A DNA stretch of 64,000 bases from Candidatus Fluviicola riflensis (GTDB lineage Bacteria > Bacteroidota > Bacteroidia > Flavobacteriales_D > Crocinitomicaceae), in the NCBI GenBank assembly GCA_002243285.1, contig CP022585.1:186001-250000 (forward strand). The letters are read 5' to 3'. A program made the position numbers and the translations under genes. Of the stretch, positions 46,418 to 55,319 are shown one piece after another (the first letter of the stretch is position 1; each line of letters starts with the position of its first letter). The notes beneath the pieces were generated by a model, which saw nothing but the letters and a program-made list of their open reading frames with translations, had not been told where the DNA came from and searched no databases.

Positions 46418-47329
46418 ATGAATGGTATGATAAAATATGGAGTAGTGTCGCTGTTTACGGGTTTGTTCGGTTTTCTGAATGCCCAATTGCTGGATAATTC
46501 GCAGGGGAAGGCGTTTACGGAATACCCGTTCTTCAATACCCGGTTTATCAAAGCCAGCAAAATCAAGGAAATCAAAGGATCATATACCTTTAAAAAGCAA
46601 GGCGATATTATGCGTCAAACAGATTATGTCTATGTTTTTTCCTTTGATACGTTGGGTCAGTTGACACGTCATTATGAAACAGCTGCAGGTGACATTGTGA
46701 ATGACACCGTGGTGCGTTATTACACTTACGATGGTTCCGGAAATTTGCTAAGCCTTCGTATTAATGAGAAGCGTGGCTTCATGACTACATATTACACATA
46801 CGATGATCAAAACCGTGTAGTGAAAGAAGAAGTATGGCGTGATATCGATACGTTGCATAGTTTGCTCGCTCCGGATATTGAACGCTCAATCCTGTGGAAT
46901 TCGGAAACGATGACGTATGAAGAATATCCTTCGCAACTTAAGAGGAAACGCTTCAATAGTTATGGAAATCAATACTTTGAAAACACAACTACTTTTGATA
47001 GCCTCGGTTATTTGGTTTCGACACATGATCTCTACACCATTACCCGTGATCAGTATACAACTAAATATACTTACGCCAACAAAGGCTGGATTGATCGCAT
47101 GCAAGTTGTGCACAATATCGATTCTATTCCGCTTTCGGAAATGGTGTTTGCGTATGATCAGTACGGAAATTTAACTTCCAAACAGGAATACAAGAATGGT
47201 GTTTTCACGACTGAATACCAGGTAATTTACAGTGGCGATACCGGAATGTTATCTTCAGTGCTGATTCGCGAAGTCAGTTCCAATTTTATTTCGATTATTC
47301 GTTTTGCAGAACCGGTTTTTTGGGAGTAA
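46418..47329 (+). CDS. Exported protein with YD/RHS-like strand repeats
   Basis: Starting from the ATG at 46418 (or 46427), the 303-residue protein has a signal peptide (MIKYGVVSLFTGLFGFLNAQ). Its body shows repeated YD-type units (YYTYDGSGNLLSLRINEKRG, YYTYDDQNRVVKEEVW, FDSLGYLVSTHDLY, FAYDQYGNLTSKQEY) like those in RHS proteins, but much shorter and without a toxin domain. No sorting domain follows. It lies 50 bp after nuoN on the same strand, but a link to complex I is not evident. Function unknown. Confidence 0.75.
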   Translation: MNGMIKYGVVSLFTGLFGFLNAQLLDNSQGKAFTEYPFFNTRFIKASKIKEIKGSYTFKKQGDIMRQTDYVYVFSFDTLGQLTRHYETAAGDIVNDTVVRYYTYDGSGNLLSLRINEKRGFMTTYYTYDDQNRVVKEEVWRDIDTLHSLLAPDIERSILWNSETMTYEEYPSQLKRKRFNSYGNQYFENTTTFDSLGYLVSTHDLYTITRDQYTTKYTYANKGWIDRMQVVHNIDSIPLSEMVFAYDQYGNLTSKQEYKNGVFTTEYQVIYSGDTGMLSSVLIREVSSNFISIIRFAEPVFWE

Positions 47330-47417
47330 AAGACGGTCGGTTTTTGGGAAACATCTTTTAGACTATAGGCTTGTATGTAAGCACTTGAAAATCAACAGTT
47401 ATATTTTTTAGATTGGT

Positions 47418-47467
47418 ATTCGGGAATTCGGGTGTTCGGGATATCCCGAACACCCGAATTCCCGAAT
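47418..47467. repeat. Perfect 50 bp palindrome between convergent genes
   Basis: The 25-base arms 47418-47442 and 47443-47467 are exact reverse complements with no spacer. Each arm contains repeated ATTCGGG or TTCGGG units. It lies between the YD-like gene and the convergent TauE-like gene. There is no T run on either side, so an ordinary terminator is unlikely; an extragenic palindromic repeat is more likely. Confidence 0.85.
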
Positions 47468-47526
47468 TTCATTTCAGATTTTTCAGTTTCCGAAGAAATT
47501 CCCTCGAATTTTGAACCACAAACACA

Positions 47527-48300
47527 TCAAACAATCCCAACTGCAAGCAAACACCCAAACACAATCAGCAAACACGCCACGCCGACTCTTAAGGTTCCAA
47601 GGGTCATCTTTTTCAACAACTTATTTCCCGCAAAAGCACCTGCAAATGCCGAAAGAGTTGCGGCAAGAAGTAGCGTAAAATCAAAACGCTCGTGTTGTTG
47701 AATAATGGGGGGGATATAAACGATCAACCGTGCAGTATCGATCAGACAGGCAATGATAACACCCGTTGCGATGAAGGATTCTTTTCCAAGGCCGGCACGC
47801 AGTAGAAATACACTTCTCAATGCTCCCTGATTACCCGAAAGTCCGCCGAAAAAGCCGCTTAACACACCACCGATTGGCAGGTATTTGCGATCTAATTCCA
47901 ACTTTGAAAGTGCAGGAATCAGTTCAAACAATGCAAAGAAAACAAGCAGGAAACCAATAATAAGTTTCACCCATTCAACTATAAATAAGTGTCCGAATAA
48001 TTGGTAATCGCCCAAGGGTTCAATAGTTGCAAGAAACTTCAGTAACCAGGCTCCCAGAAGGGCAAATACAATGGCAGGAAGCCCAAAACGAAGTGCAATG
48101 GGCCAGTTCACGTGTTTGCCCAGCAACAAAAACTTGAACCCGTTGTTGAGAAAATGCACAATGGCTGTGAGCAGAATAGCAATCTCGATCGGGAAAAACA
48201 GCGCGAATACAGGAACGAGAATAGTGCCAAGTCCGAAACCGGAAAAGAGTGTAAGTCCAGAACCAATTAGTGCAGCTGTGCAAATCAACAGGTAATCCAT
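47527..48300 (-). CDS. TauE/SafE-family membrane permease
   Basis: The 257-residue protein has about eight membrane helices in two related halves. The family glycine/asparagine motif is visible twice: GFGLGTILVPVFALFFPIEI and GGVLSGFFGGLSGNQGALRS. Members export sulfite, sulfoacetate or related organosulfur anions; the substrate cannot be set from sequence. A -7 box and leader lie just upstream. Confidence 0.9.
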   Translation of the reverse strand: MDYLLICTAALIGSGLTLFSGFGLGTILVPVFALFFPIEIAILLTAIVHFLNNGFKFLLLGKHVNWPIALRFGLPAIVFALLGAWLLKFLATIEPLGDYQLFGHLFIVEWVKLIIGFLLVFFALFELIPALSKLELDRKYLPIGGVLSGFFGGLSGNQGALRSVFLLRAGLGKESFIATGVIIACLIDTARLIVYIPPIIQQHERFDFTLLLAATLSAFAGAFAGNKLLKKMTLGTLRVGVACLLIVFGCLLAVGIV

Positions 48301-48320
48301 CAGTGATGTTGTTTGAATGC

Positions 48321-48328
48321 CAAAAGTA
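48321..48328 (-). promoter_or_regulatory. -7 box of the TauE/SafE gene
   Basis: The minus strand reads TACTTTTG, an exact TAnnTTTG match 20 bp upstream of the start codon. No -33 TTG at normal spacing is seen. Confidence 0.45.
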
Positions 48329-48348
48329 GAAAATCCGTTTCAGGGTAA

Positions 48349-48376
48349 CAAAAAAAGCTACCGGTTTACCGATAGC
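48349..48376 (-). terminator. Intrinsic terminator after the PpiD-like gene
   Basis: On the minus strand an 8 bp stem with one G-T pair (GCTATCGG, loop TAAA, CCGGTAGC) is followed by seven T, 25 bp after the stop codon. Confidence 0.85.
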
Positions 48377-48400
48377 TTTTCATTAAAATATCATTAACAA

Positions 48401-50608
48401 TTAACGCGTCGCGCCAATCATTCTAAGTGCACGGTTATCCAACACTTCTGCACGTTTCTGCAATGCAGATACAAGCGTAGATTGCATACTTCCGCGTGCT
48501 TGTGCCAACATTTGTTTGCGTTCTTCTTCGTAATTGGTTGCATCAGCCGGTGCTTTGATCGTTTTGTTCAAACGAATCACATACACACCTGCATTACCGA
48601 TCAATGGTTTTGTAGTTTCACCGTCTTTCAAACCGCTGAACAATGAACCGACAACCTCAGGTTCGTAACCACCACCCTGAATACTTGGGCTTGCAAATGT
48701 AATTTCTGCAGAAGTTACCTGCACATTTCCTTTTTTGGCAAGTTTTTCCAGGTTACGTACTTTACCGATCTGAGCAATGTATTTCTTTGCTTTTTTATCC
48801 TTGATAGCTTCCAAACGCATTGTTGTATATGCATCTTCGTAAGTAGGAGCTCCTTTTTCTTCACGAATAGAAGAGATCATCGCAATGATGTAACGTCCTT
48901 CATCAATGATCGGTGATGAACACATCATTCCAACTTCTGCATCCGGATCATAAGCCAAACCTAAGATCTTTTGCTCGGCATTTTTCGTGTTGAATCCTGT
49001 TACTTTCGGACTTTCATCCAAAATACGTACCGGACGTGCAAAATAACCATCACGACGTGCAAGTGTATCAAACAAGCTCAGTTTCGCCATAATATCCGTT
49101 TTCGCAGCGATTTTTGCCTGGTACTTGTAAAGTAGATTGTACGATTTATCGCTTAGATTTCTCTTCGTTTCTTCAGAAGGCAACAATGTTTGTTCGATCA
49201 CTGCCAGCAATGGAATTTTCGCGTCTTTCTTGTCCAACACTTCAATGATGTGGAACCCGAAATCAGATTGCACCACTCCGATTTTACCAACAGGATTGGC
49301 AATTACGAAATCAGAGAATTCAGGAACGAACTCATCTTTTGCGAATTCATATTTTCCGCCTTTTTGTTTGGAACCTTCATCTGTTGAATAGGTCATTACA
49401 AATTCATCGAAGCGCGCTTTGTCGGCATTCAATAGTGTAGCCAAACTATCAGCGATCTTTTTCTGAGCGGCCGAACCTGCTTTATCCGTTTTAGTTGCCG
49501 GAAGAAGGATGTGGCGTGCAGTCAATGCCTGTGTGTTGAAGCCAAGAACTTTCGCCAAGTAGGTTTTACCCTGGCTGTCATAAGGACCAACTACCTGGCC
49601 TACACTTGAAGCTCTGAACACTGTATCCATATAAGCAGGGTAAGTCAAACCTTTCGCGTTCGGATCGCTGTCCATTCTGTATGGATTGGCTACTTTGTTA
49701 TAACGTGTAGCAGTTTGCGTGTTTTTGATCACGAAATTAGAATCGTCAGCAGTAGCTGCAAACTCTCTTTTAAGTTCCTTCAACCCTCCGTAGAATGTAT
49801 TTGAATCCTTTTTTGAAGGCTGAATGGTAATGTCGAAGTATTTTACATCGCGCCCTGCCATTACTTCATATTTCTTCTCGTCTTTGTGAGCGTCGTAAAA
49901 AGCACGGATTTCACTTTCTTTAATGTGAACATCTTCGTCCTGAATGTCACGGAAATTGCGGAGAATAAACGAAACGGATTTAATTTCCTTTTTCGCTTTG
50001 TATTCTTCTTTTGCCTCCAATTTGGTTACATAAACCGTTTGACCGATTAACTGCATGTATTTTTCCTGCATACGTTGCTTTCGCAAACCGTCTTTGGTAT
50101 CTTTCCATTGGTTGATTTCTTCAGGATCTTTGGAGTTTTCTTTTCCTTCGATGAATTTGTCCAACGCAGCAGAATTAAACTGGCCGGTCAATGAATCTGC
50201 AAACGAACGGGCAATATCAGGAAGCAACGGGAAACCGTCTTCACCATAAAGGTAAGCGTCCAATTCCTGGTCACTTACTTCTATTCCCAATGCGTCGTAT
50301 TCTTTTTGCAAAAGCATTTCGCTTACTGTACCAGCCCATGCGCGATCTGCACTTTGTTCGCGGTCACGATCCGTGTATTCACGTCCTTGCTGCTGATACT
50401 GCATCATGTCTTGTTGCTCTGCAAGCTTGAGATTACGATCATAAATTGCAGGATCTACATCTTCACCACCAACCGTTCCAAGCGGAAGCTGACCGGATCC
50501 CGGATCACATTTCTGAAGTCCGGAGAAAATGAATGTCAACAATGCAAGACCAACAAACCCTACTAGTAAGTAACGTCCTTTTTCTTGTATTTTACCAATA
50601 ATTGCCAT
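48401..50608 (-). CDS. PpiD/SurA-like membrane-anchored peptidyl-prolyl isomerase
   Basis: The 735-residue protein has an N-terminal signal anchor (YLLVGFVGLALLTFIFSGL). A long SurA-N-like helical region follows (DREQSADRAWAGTVSEMLLQ, EYDALGIEVSDQELDAYLYG). A parvulin domain near residues 365-460 has ARHILLP, FDEFVMTYSTDEGSKQKGGK and GKIGVVQSDFGFHIIEVLDK. A second helical/parvulin-like part lies near the C-terminus (NAGVYVIRLNKT). This layout matches PpiD-type periplasmic chaperones that help newly exported outer-membrane proteins. The gene stands alone with its own terminator. Confidence 0.9.
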   Translation of the reverse strand: MAIIGKIQEKGRYLLVGFVGLALLTFIFSGLQKCDPGSGQLPLGTVGGEDVDPAIYDRNLKLAEQQDMMQYQQQGREYTDRDREQSADRAWAGTVSEMLLQKEYDALGIEVSDQELDAYLYGEDGFPLLPDIARSFADSLTGQFNSAALDKFIEGKENSKDPEEINQWKDTKDGLRKQRMQEKYMQLIGQTVYVTKLEAKEEYKAKKEIKSVSFILRNFRDIQDEDVHIKESEIRAFYDAHKDEKKYEVMAGRDVKYFDITIQPSKKDSNTFYGGLKELKREFAATADDSNFVIKNTQTATRYNKVANPYRMDSDPNAKGLTYPAYMDTVFRASSVGQVVGPYDSQGKTYLAKVLGFNTQALTARHILLPATKTDKAGSAAQKKIADSLATLLNADKARFDEFVMTYSTDEGSKQKGGKYEFAKDEFVPEFSDFVIANPVGKIGVVQSDFGFHIIEVLDKKDAKIPLLAVIEQTLLPSEETKRNLSDKSYNLLYKYQAKIAAKTDIMAKLSLFDTLARRDGYFARPVRILDESPKVTGFNTKNAEQKILGLAYDPDAEVGMMCSSPIIDEGRYIIAMISSIREEKGAPTYEDAYTTMRLEAIKDKKAKKYIAQIGKVRNLEKLAKKGNVQVTSAEITFASPSIQGGGYEPEVVGSLFSGLKDGETTKPLIGNAGVYVIRLNKTIKAPADATNYEEERKQMLAQARGSMQSTLVSALQKRAEVLDNRALRMIGATR

Positions 50609-50679
50609 GTTATGCTATTCTTATTTAAGGGTGCGAATATAATCAGTTGGGGCGACTTTTAAAAGTTTCGTACACAATT

Positions 50680-50718
50680 TGATGTTTAATTATTGATTAT
50701 GAATGTTGAATTATGAAG
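50680..50718. repeat. AT-rich repeat, copy D (mainly one arm)
   Basis: In the 269 bp between the divergent PpiD-like and msrA genes, GATGTTTAATTATTGATT and GAATGTTGAATTATGAAG repeat the vocabulary of copies A to C. An inverted partner at about 50753-50780 is poor. TATATTCG read on the minus strand near 50635 could be a -7 variant for the PpiD-like gene. Confidence 0.45.
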
Positions 50719-50877
50719 TTGCTGCCTACCTGAAGACCTGAATTCGTATCCAAAACTTCAATAAAACACTCAAATTTGAAGCACCGTGCCCGCCTTTGGC
50801 GTGATTAAAAATTCTTAAAAAAAGAGCAGTTTGAAATCCATTTTAACCTCCCGAACGTTAGTAAAGAAAACAAGATC

Positions 50878-51531
50878 ATGAAACAAGGAGTTCTTTTTAT
50901 CGGAATAGTGTTACTCGGTTTAACAGCATGTGCTCAAACCCCGAAAACCAATGCAAACATAGCGGACGACAAACCCACTCAAAAGGAAATGGACACGTTA
51001 CAAAAAGCGTATTTCGCCAGCGGTTGTTTTTGGTGCGTTGAAGGTGTCTTTGAATCGGTTGATGGTGTACGCGAAGTGGTTTCCGGTTACACGGGCGGTC
51101 AAACCAAAGATCCGACTTATGAAGAAGTTTGTACAGGAAGGACCGGACATGCCGAATCGGTGGAAGTTTTCTACGATTCGACCAAAGTATCGTACCAAAC
51201 ATTGTTAATGGTGTTTTTCGGTTCGCACGATCCGTCGACTAAAAACCGTCAGGGACCCGATGGCGGAACTCAATACCGGTCAGCGATTTTTTACACGAAT
51301 GTAGCTGAACGTGAAGCCGCCAAGCATTACATCGATTCGTTGCTCGACAATCGCTTGTATCCTGTTGTAACAACGGAAGTGAGCCCGTTAACGACATTTT
51401 ACCAGGCAGAAATCTATCACCAGAATTACGAATGCAATAATCCGAACAATCCTTATGTGCAGAATGTGTCTGTTCCGCGGATCAATAAATTCAAAGCGGC
51501 TTATCCGACGCTGTTGAAGAAGGAAGATTAG
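50878..51531 (+). CDS. msrA: Peptide methionine-(S)-S-oxide reductase, lipoprotein form
   Basis: The 217-residue protein has the MsrA active site GCFWC (in FASGCFWCVEGVF) and the conserved stretches YTGGQTKDPTYEEVCTGRTG, HDPSTKNRQGPDGGTQYRSA and EIYHQNYE. Its reaction repairs methionine S-sulfoxide in proteins. The first 18 residues (MKQGVLFIGIVLLGLTAC) form a lipoprotein signal with lipobox LTAC, so it probably works in the periplasm or at a membrane surface rather than in the cytoplasm. No msrB gene is adjacent. Confidence 0.95.
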   Translation: MKQGVLFIGIVLLGLTACAQTPKTNANIADDKPTQKEMDTLQKAYFASGCFWCVEGVFESVDGVREVVSGYTGGQTKDPTYEEVCTGRTGHAESVEVFYDSTKVSYQTLLMVFFGSHDPSTKNRQGPDGGTQYRSAIFYTNVAEREAAKHYIDSLLDNRLYPVVTTEVSPLTTFYQAEIYHQNYECNNPNNPYVQNVSVPRINKFKAAYPTLLKKED

Positions 51532-51540
51532 TGTGGTTTA

Positions 51541-51569
51541 GTAAGGGCGAGTCGCGACTCGTCCCTTAC
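51541..51569. terminator. Long GC-rich hairpin between convergent genes
   Basis: GTAAGGGCGAGTCG (51541-51554) pairs with CGACTCGTCCCTTAC (51555-51569) with a single bulged base and almost no loop. It starts 9 bp after the msrA stop and reaches the stop codon of the convergent gene. It probably terminates both, though there is no T run. Confidence 0.55.
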
Positions 51570-53533
51570 TACAACACTTTTGAAATAACTTCTGTCAGAG
51601 TATCCATCTTCGGCCAGCACATTCCATTTCCGCACACCACCAATCCATCTTCACCAGCCGGTTCGTAAACCAGCACCACTTGTGGTGAAATCAACTTCAA
51701 TAAATCCTGTTTCGCAGATTCGCCAATGCTTCCCTGCACTTTTACACTGTAGCGTGGCCGTAAAAAACGTTGAAGCAGTAATGCCCAGTTCGAGTAGCCG
51801 GAGCCGTAATGTTCCATTCCATCGAGCATATTCTGTAATTGCTGATGCGCTGTTTGGCGCCAATCTTCGCGCTCGAGCAGTAAACTCAGTGTCAGTAAAT
51901 TGTTGGCCATTACGCCGTTGGAAGCCGGAGTGACATTGTCGTTCAGTTCCATTTTTCGTGCAATGAGATCATGCGATTCAGGTGTGAAAAAGAACATACC
52001 CGAAGTTTCGTCAAAAAAGTCATTAAGCGTATATTCGTTAAGAGCGGTCGCTTTTTCCAGCCATTCGATATGACCGGTAACCTGGTACAATTGTATAAAT
52101 GCTTCAATCGTAAAGGCATAATCATCCAGGAATCCGGAAATGAACGATTTTCCATTCTGACGGGTGTGCCACAAGTGATTGTTGTCATAAATCTGGAATC
52201 GGCAAATCCATTCGCCGATTTTGGTCGCCATGGACAGAAAAGCCGGATCGCTCAACGCAATATATGCATCCAGTAAACCGGTCACAGTCATTGCGTTCCA
52301 GGCAGTCAGACATTTTGTGTCGGTTGCCGGAGCGATGCGTCTTTTGCGTTCGGCAAACAACAGTTCGTTGCACGTTTGAATTTTCTCAAGAGTAACGGTT
52401 GGATGAGTAACACAGAATTTTTCCAACGAAACATCCCGCAGTAAAATCCATTGATCGTGTTCCCAGAATCCTTTATTGCGCGGATTATACAATTCCAGGT
52501 ACCATTTTGCGTCATTACCGACAATGGATTTGATTTCATTGGGTGTCCACACATAATATTTCCCTTCAATACCTTCGCTATCGGCATCTTGTGCGGCAAA
52601 TAAACCGCCTTCTTCGCCCTGCATTTCGCGTTCCAGCCATCCAAGTGTGCTGTCGAGCACCCATTTGTATTCCGGTTGCGGATCGTAGCGATAAGCCTGT
52701 GCGTACAACGACAAAAGCTGGCCGTTATCGTAAAGCATTTTCTCAAAGTGTGGCACTTTCCAAAGCATATCCACCGAATAGCGCGAAAAACCGCCTCCAA
52801 GCTGATCGTAAATACCACCGCGCGCCATTTTCTCCAGTGTCAGTTTCACATGTGCCTGAATAGCTTCATGTTGTTGCCACTCACTATAATGCAACAAGAA
52901 AAGGTAATTATTTGGGAGTGGAAATTTAGGCGCACGTGTCGGCCCGCCTTCCATCGTATCCATTTGCGGCAGCCATCTTCGAACCAACTCAGGAAGTTTG
53001 TCTTCCGGGAAATCGGTAATCGGTGTTGCCTGTCCAATCAATTCGCTTTGCTGAATACCTTCAGTGAGTTGAGTGGCATATTCCGTTACCTTTTCCGGTT
53101 CTTCGGTAAACATGTGCTGCAAACTGCGCAAAACATGCATCCATTGTTCTTTCGGAAAGTAAGTGCCGCCGTAAATAGGTTGTCCATTTGGCAATGTAAA
53201 ACAGTTCAGTGGCCAGCCTCCGCGCTGCGTCATGAGTTGAACGGCATTCATGTAGACCTGATCCACATCGGGGCGCTCCTCGCGATCGACTTTGATGCAG
53301 ACGAAAAATTTATTCATCAATGCCGCTACTTCTTCATCTTCAAAGCATTCGTGTTCCATCACATGACACCAATGGCAAGCCGAATAACCAACCGAAACCA
53401 ATACCAGCTTATTTTCCGCTTTCGCCTGTTCAAAAACGCCGGGTGACCACGAAACCCAGTTTACCGGATTGTGGGCGTGTTGTAACAGATACAAACTCGA
53501 CTCTTGAGCTAAAGCGTTGGTGTATTTTTCCAT
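51569..53533 (-). CDS. DUF255 thioredoxin-fold / (alpha/alpha)6 protein (YyaL/SPATA20 family)
   Basis: The 654-residue protein shows the family order: N-terminal thioredoxin-like domain with the CHWC pair (Cys53-Cys56, in [15 protein letters not shown]), then [20 protein letters not shown] and [20 protein letters not shown]. An alpha-helical barrel follows ([53 protein letters not shown]). It is cytoplasmic with no signal peptide. The biochemical role is not established; redox or glycan-related functions have been proposed for the family. A decayed second copy of its first 12 codons lies at 55068-55103, beyond the next upstream gene. Confidence 0.9.
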   Translation of the reverse strand: MEKYTNALAQESSLYLLQHAHNPVNWVSWSPGVFEQAKAENKLVLVSVGYSACHWCHVMEHECFEDEEVAALMNKFFVCIKVDREERPDVDQVYMNAVQLMTQRGGWPLNCFTLPNGQPIYGGTYFPKEQWMHVLRSLQHMFTEEPEKVTEYATQLTEGIQQSELIGQATPITDFPEDKLPELVRRWLPQMDTMEGGPTRAPKFPLPNNYLFLLHYSEWQQHEAIQAHVKLTLEKMARGGIYDQLGGGFSRYSVDMLWKVPHFEKMLYDNGQLLSLYAQAYRYDPQPEYKWVLDSTLGWLEREMQGEEGGLFAAQDADSEGIEGKYYVWTPNEIKSIVGNDAKWYLELYNPRNKGFWEHDQWILLRDVSLEKFCVTHPTVTLEKIQTCNELLFAERKRRIAPATDTKCLTAWNAMTVTGLLDAYIALSDPAFLSMATKIGEWICRFQIYDNNHLWHTRQNGKSFISGFLDDYAFTIEAFIQLYQVTGHIEWLEKATALNEYTLNDFFDETSGMFFFTPESHDLIARKMELNDNVTPASNGVMANNLLTLSLLLEREDWRQTAHQQLQNMLDGMEHYGSGYSNWALLLQRFLRPRYSVKVQGSIGESAKQDLLKLISPQVVLVYEPAGEDGLVVCGNGMCWPKMDTLTEVISKVL

Positions 53534-53557
53534 TTTAGAGACACTTATAAGGCTGAT

Positions 53558-55000
53558 TTATTCTCTGGAGTATATATAGACGAAGCTTCCAAGCGATTGA
53601 AAATAGTTGATTATTTTCATGGTTTCAGTCTTCGTTTTATAGTAGGTAATAAGTACTTTATTGTCACTTATTTTGACATCAATGTTTGGGTTGTTTTTTA
53701 TCTCCCAAGCATTTAAATCAGGAAAATTATACTCTCCATTATGGGTTAAATAATTCATGTTTGAAGCAAAGAACGCTGTTGGAATAAATAGATTTGATGG
53801 CGCTAATAATTCATTAAACGCATTGTTTTCAATTGAATAATGATGAAACTCGTAGTCTTCAAATCCATTTCTATTTATGTAGGTGTAAATAAAGTCCCTC
53901 TTGTTTTCGTCGAAAAAAGGAGTTGGAGGAAATGAAAGTGTTTTCTCACTCAACCCACTTGGTTTTTTTAAAGTGTTCATTGATAGAGTCTTTAAACTTA
54001 GATTTTCCGAGGTTTCGTTTGAGAGAGTTGTATTTGTACTAAAGAAACTAATTTCATTATTGTCATTTTTCGTACCCCAAATAAACAATTCTCCCTTTAG
54101 GTAATGATAAGCGAAATAACAACCAAGGTCAGAAACTACCATGTAATTGGTTTTTACTTGTTGATAGAATCTCCAATCATTTCTTACTTGAACTCCGGAT
54201 TTGAATGAATAAGACGTTGGGCTATTACTCTGATAAATAAAATCTTTTTTAGTTTGGATTAAGGGTAGATTTAGATGATGTTCGCTTTTAACTAACTTAT
54301 TCGATAAATCATATTTTGTAACTAGAAATTCATACCCTTTGCTTTCCGATTTGATCCAAGTACCATAGACTAATTCATTTTTATCGTTTGCAATGTAACG
54401 CGGTTTAGATTTAACCCCACTATTCCATTCTTTAACTAATAATTTTGAATTAGGTAAGTCAACTACTTTGTAGTTCAATGACTCATCTATTTCAACCAGA
54501 TAATAATTGAATTCCAGATCAATTTTTTCATTCTTTTTTTGGAAAACCAAGTAAAATTTATCGTTAGAAACAAAACTAAAATAGGTTTGAATAAGATCTT
54601 TCTTCTCCTGAATAGGAAACAATTCGTTGTATGAGATCTCTTTTTTACTAATAGTTCCTTCCAAATCAATTTGGCCAATCTCTAGTGTGTTGATTTTATT
54701 ATTAAAAAATGCGTAGTACGCAAAATTCGAATGCTCGTCTGCTGCAAAAACATCCTCAAAAAAATAATCCTCTACCCATTCATTATCAAATGTTTGGAGC
54801 TTGGGGATGCTTTTAGACCAAAGTTGATGTTGTTTTTGATCAAAGAGTGTGATAACATCGCCTTCGTCTGATTTTTCTGATTTGGAATGATTTAGAAAAG
54901 CTTCTCCAAAAAGAAAGTTTTTTGACATTACGATAGTCTGACTTAATCCGACAGAAAGGTTTAGTAGCAGTAAAAAGGTGACTAAGCAAACTGATCTCAT
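53558..55000 (-). CDS. AT-rich secreted protein of unknown function
   Basis: The ATG at 55000 gives a 480-residue protein with a clear signal peptide (MRSVCLVTFLLLLNLSVGLS). The longer reading to 55195 begins with sequence that belongs to a gene remnant and is rejected. The mature part is rich in Asn, Lys, Phe and Tyr, with many short predicted strands (KFYLVFQKKNEKIDLEFNYY, YIANDKNELVYGTWI), as in a beta-propeller or other all-beta fold. No family is recognised. Base composition is visibly more AT-rich than its neighbours. It sits between the DUF255 gene and a decayed copy of that gene's start, which points to a recent insertion. Confidence 0.7.
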   Translation of the reverse strand: MRSVCLVTFLLLLNLSVGLSQTIVMSKNFLFGEAFLNHSKSEKSDEGDVITLFDQKQHQLWSKSIPKLQTFDNEWVEDYFFEDVFAADEHSNFAYYAFFNNKINTLEIGQIDLEGTISKKEISYNELFPIQEKKDLIQTYFSFVSNDKFYLVFQKKNEKIDLEFNYYLVEIDESLNYKVVDLPNSKLLVKEWNSGVKSKPRYIANDKNELVYGTWIKSESKGYEFLVTKYDLSNKLVKSEHHLNLPLIQTKKDFIYQSNSPTSYSFKSGVQVRNDWRFYQQVKTNYMVVSDLGCYFAYHYLKGELFIWGTKNDNNEISFFSTNTTLSNETSENLSLKTLSMNTLKKPSGLSEKTLSFPPTPFFDENKRDFIYTYINRNGFEDYEFHHYSIENNAFNELLAPSNLFIPTAFFASNMNYLTHNGEYNFPDLNAWEIKNNPNIDVKISDNKVLITYYKTKTETMKIINYFQSLGSFVYIYSRE

Positions 55001-55067
55001 TGATAGGTTTTTAACGTTAAGCGCCAAAGTTACTCTTTCTACAGTATTCTTAGTACTTAAAACAACT

Positions 55068-55103
55068 CTATTCCTGTGCAAATACGTTGGTGTACTTTTC
55101 CAT
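55068..55103 (-). pseudogene. Diverged remnant of the DUF255 gene start
   Basis: Read on the minus strand, these 36 bases encode MEKYTNVFAQE followed by a stop; the intact gene starts [13 protein letters not shown]. Most differences are at third codon positions (AAA/AAG, CAA/CAG, GAG/GAA), so this is a diverged homologue rather than a recent direct copy. A TACCTTTG box lies a few bases upstream of the remnant ATG, so the former promoter region may also survive here. Confidence 0.65.
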
Positions 55104-55109
55104 GAATCA

Positions 55110-55270
55110 AAGGTAGCTAAGAACTTTGTGAATTTGATGGAGTTATTGAGAAGAGAGCTGGCGAACCAGAGAATTGGGGAACTGGGCGAGTTCAATCCTA
55201 AAACCTCAATTCCCTGTAATTCCAGTTCCCTGACATATTATTCGCCAACTCCAATTTATTATTCGTGATT
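55110..55270. repeat. Imperfect inverted-repeat region upstream of the SGNH cluster
   Basis: Left-hand segments such as GAGCTGGCGAACCAGAGAAT and GGGGAACTGGGCGAG are loosely mirrored by CCAGTTCCCTGACATATTAT and TTCGCCAACTCC. The pairing is interrupted and the boundaries are uncertain. No gene is seen in this stretch apart from the remnant beside it. Confidence 0.4.
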
Positions 55271-55290
55271 CCTATTTCCCAATTTCACAT

Positions 55291-55298
55291 TACCTTTG
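55291..55298 (+). promoter_or_regulatory. -7 box upstream of the SGNH/MBOAT cluster
   Basis: TACCTTTG matches TAnnTTTG exactly, 22 bp before the GTG start at 55320. A start at the TTG at 55308 would leave almost no leader, which favours the GTG. No -33 TTG at the right distance is seen. Confidence 0.5.
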
Positions 55299-55319
55299 TC
55301 GCCATAGTTGATTTTTCCA

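Noticed and set aside
55003-55195. An N-terminal extension of the secreted AT-rich protein to 55195.
   Set aside because: The extension crosses the gene remnant and would hide the clear signal peptide starting at 55000.
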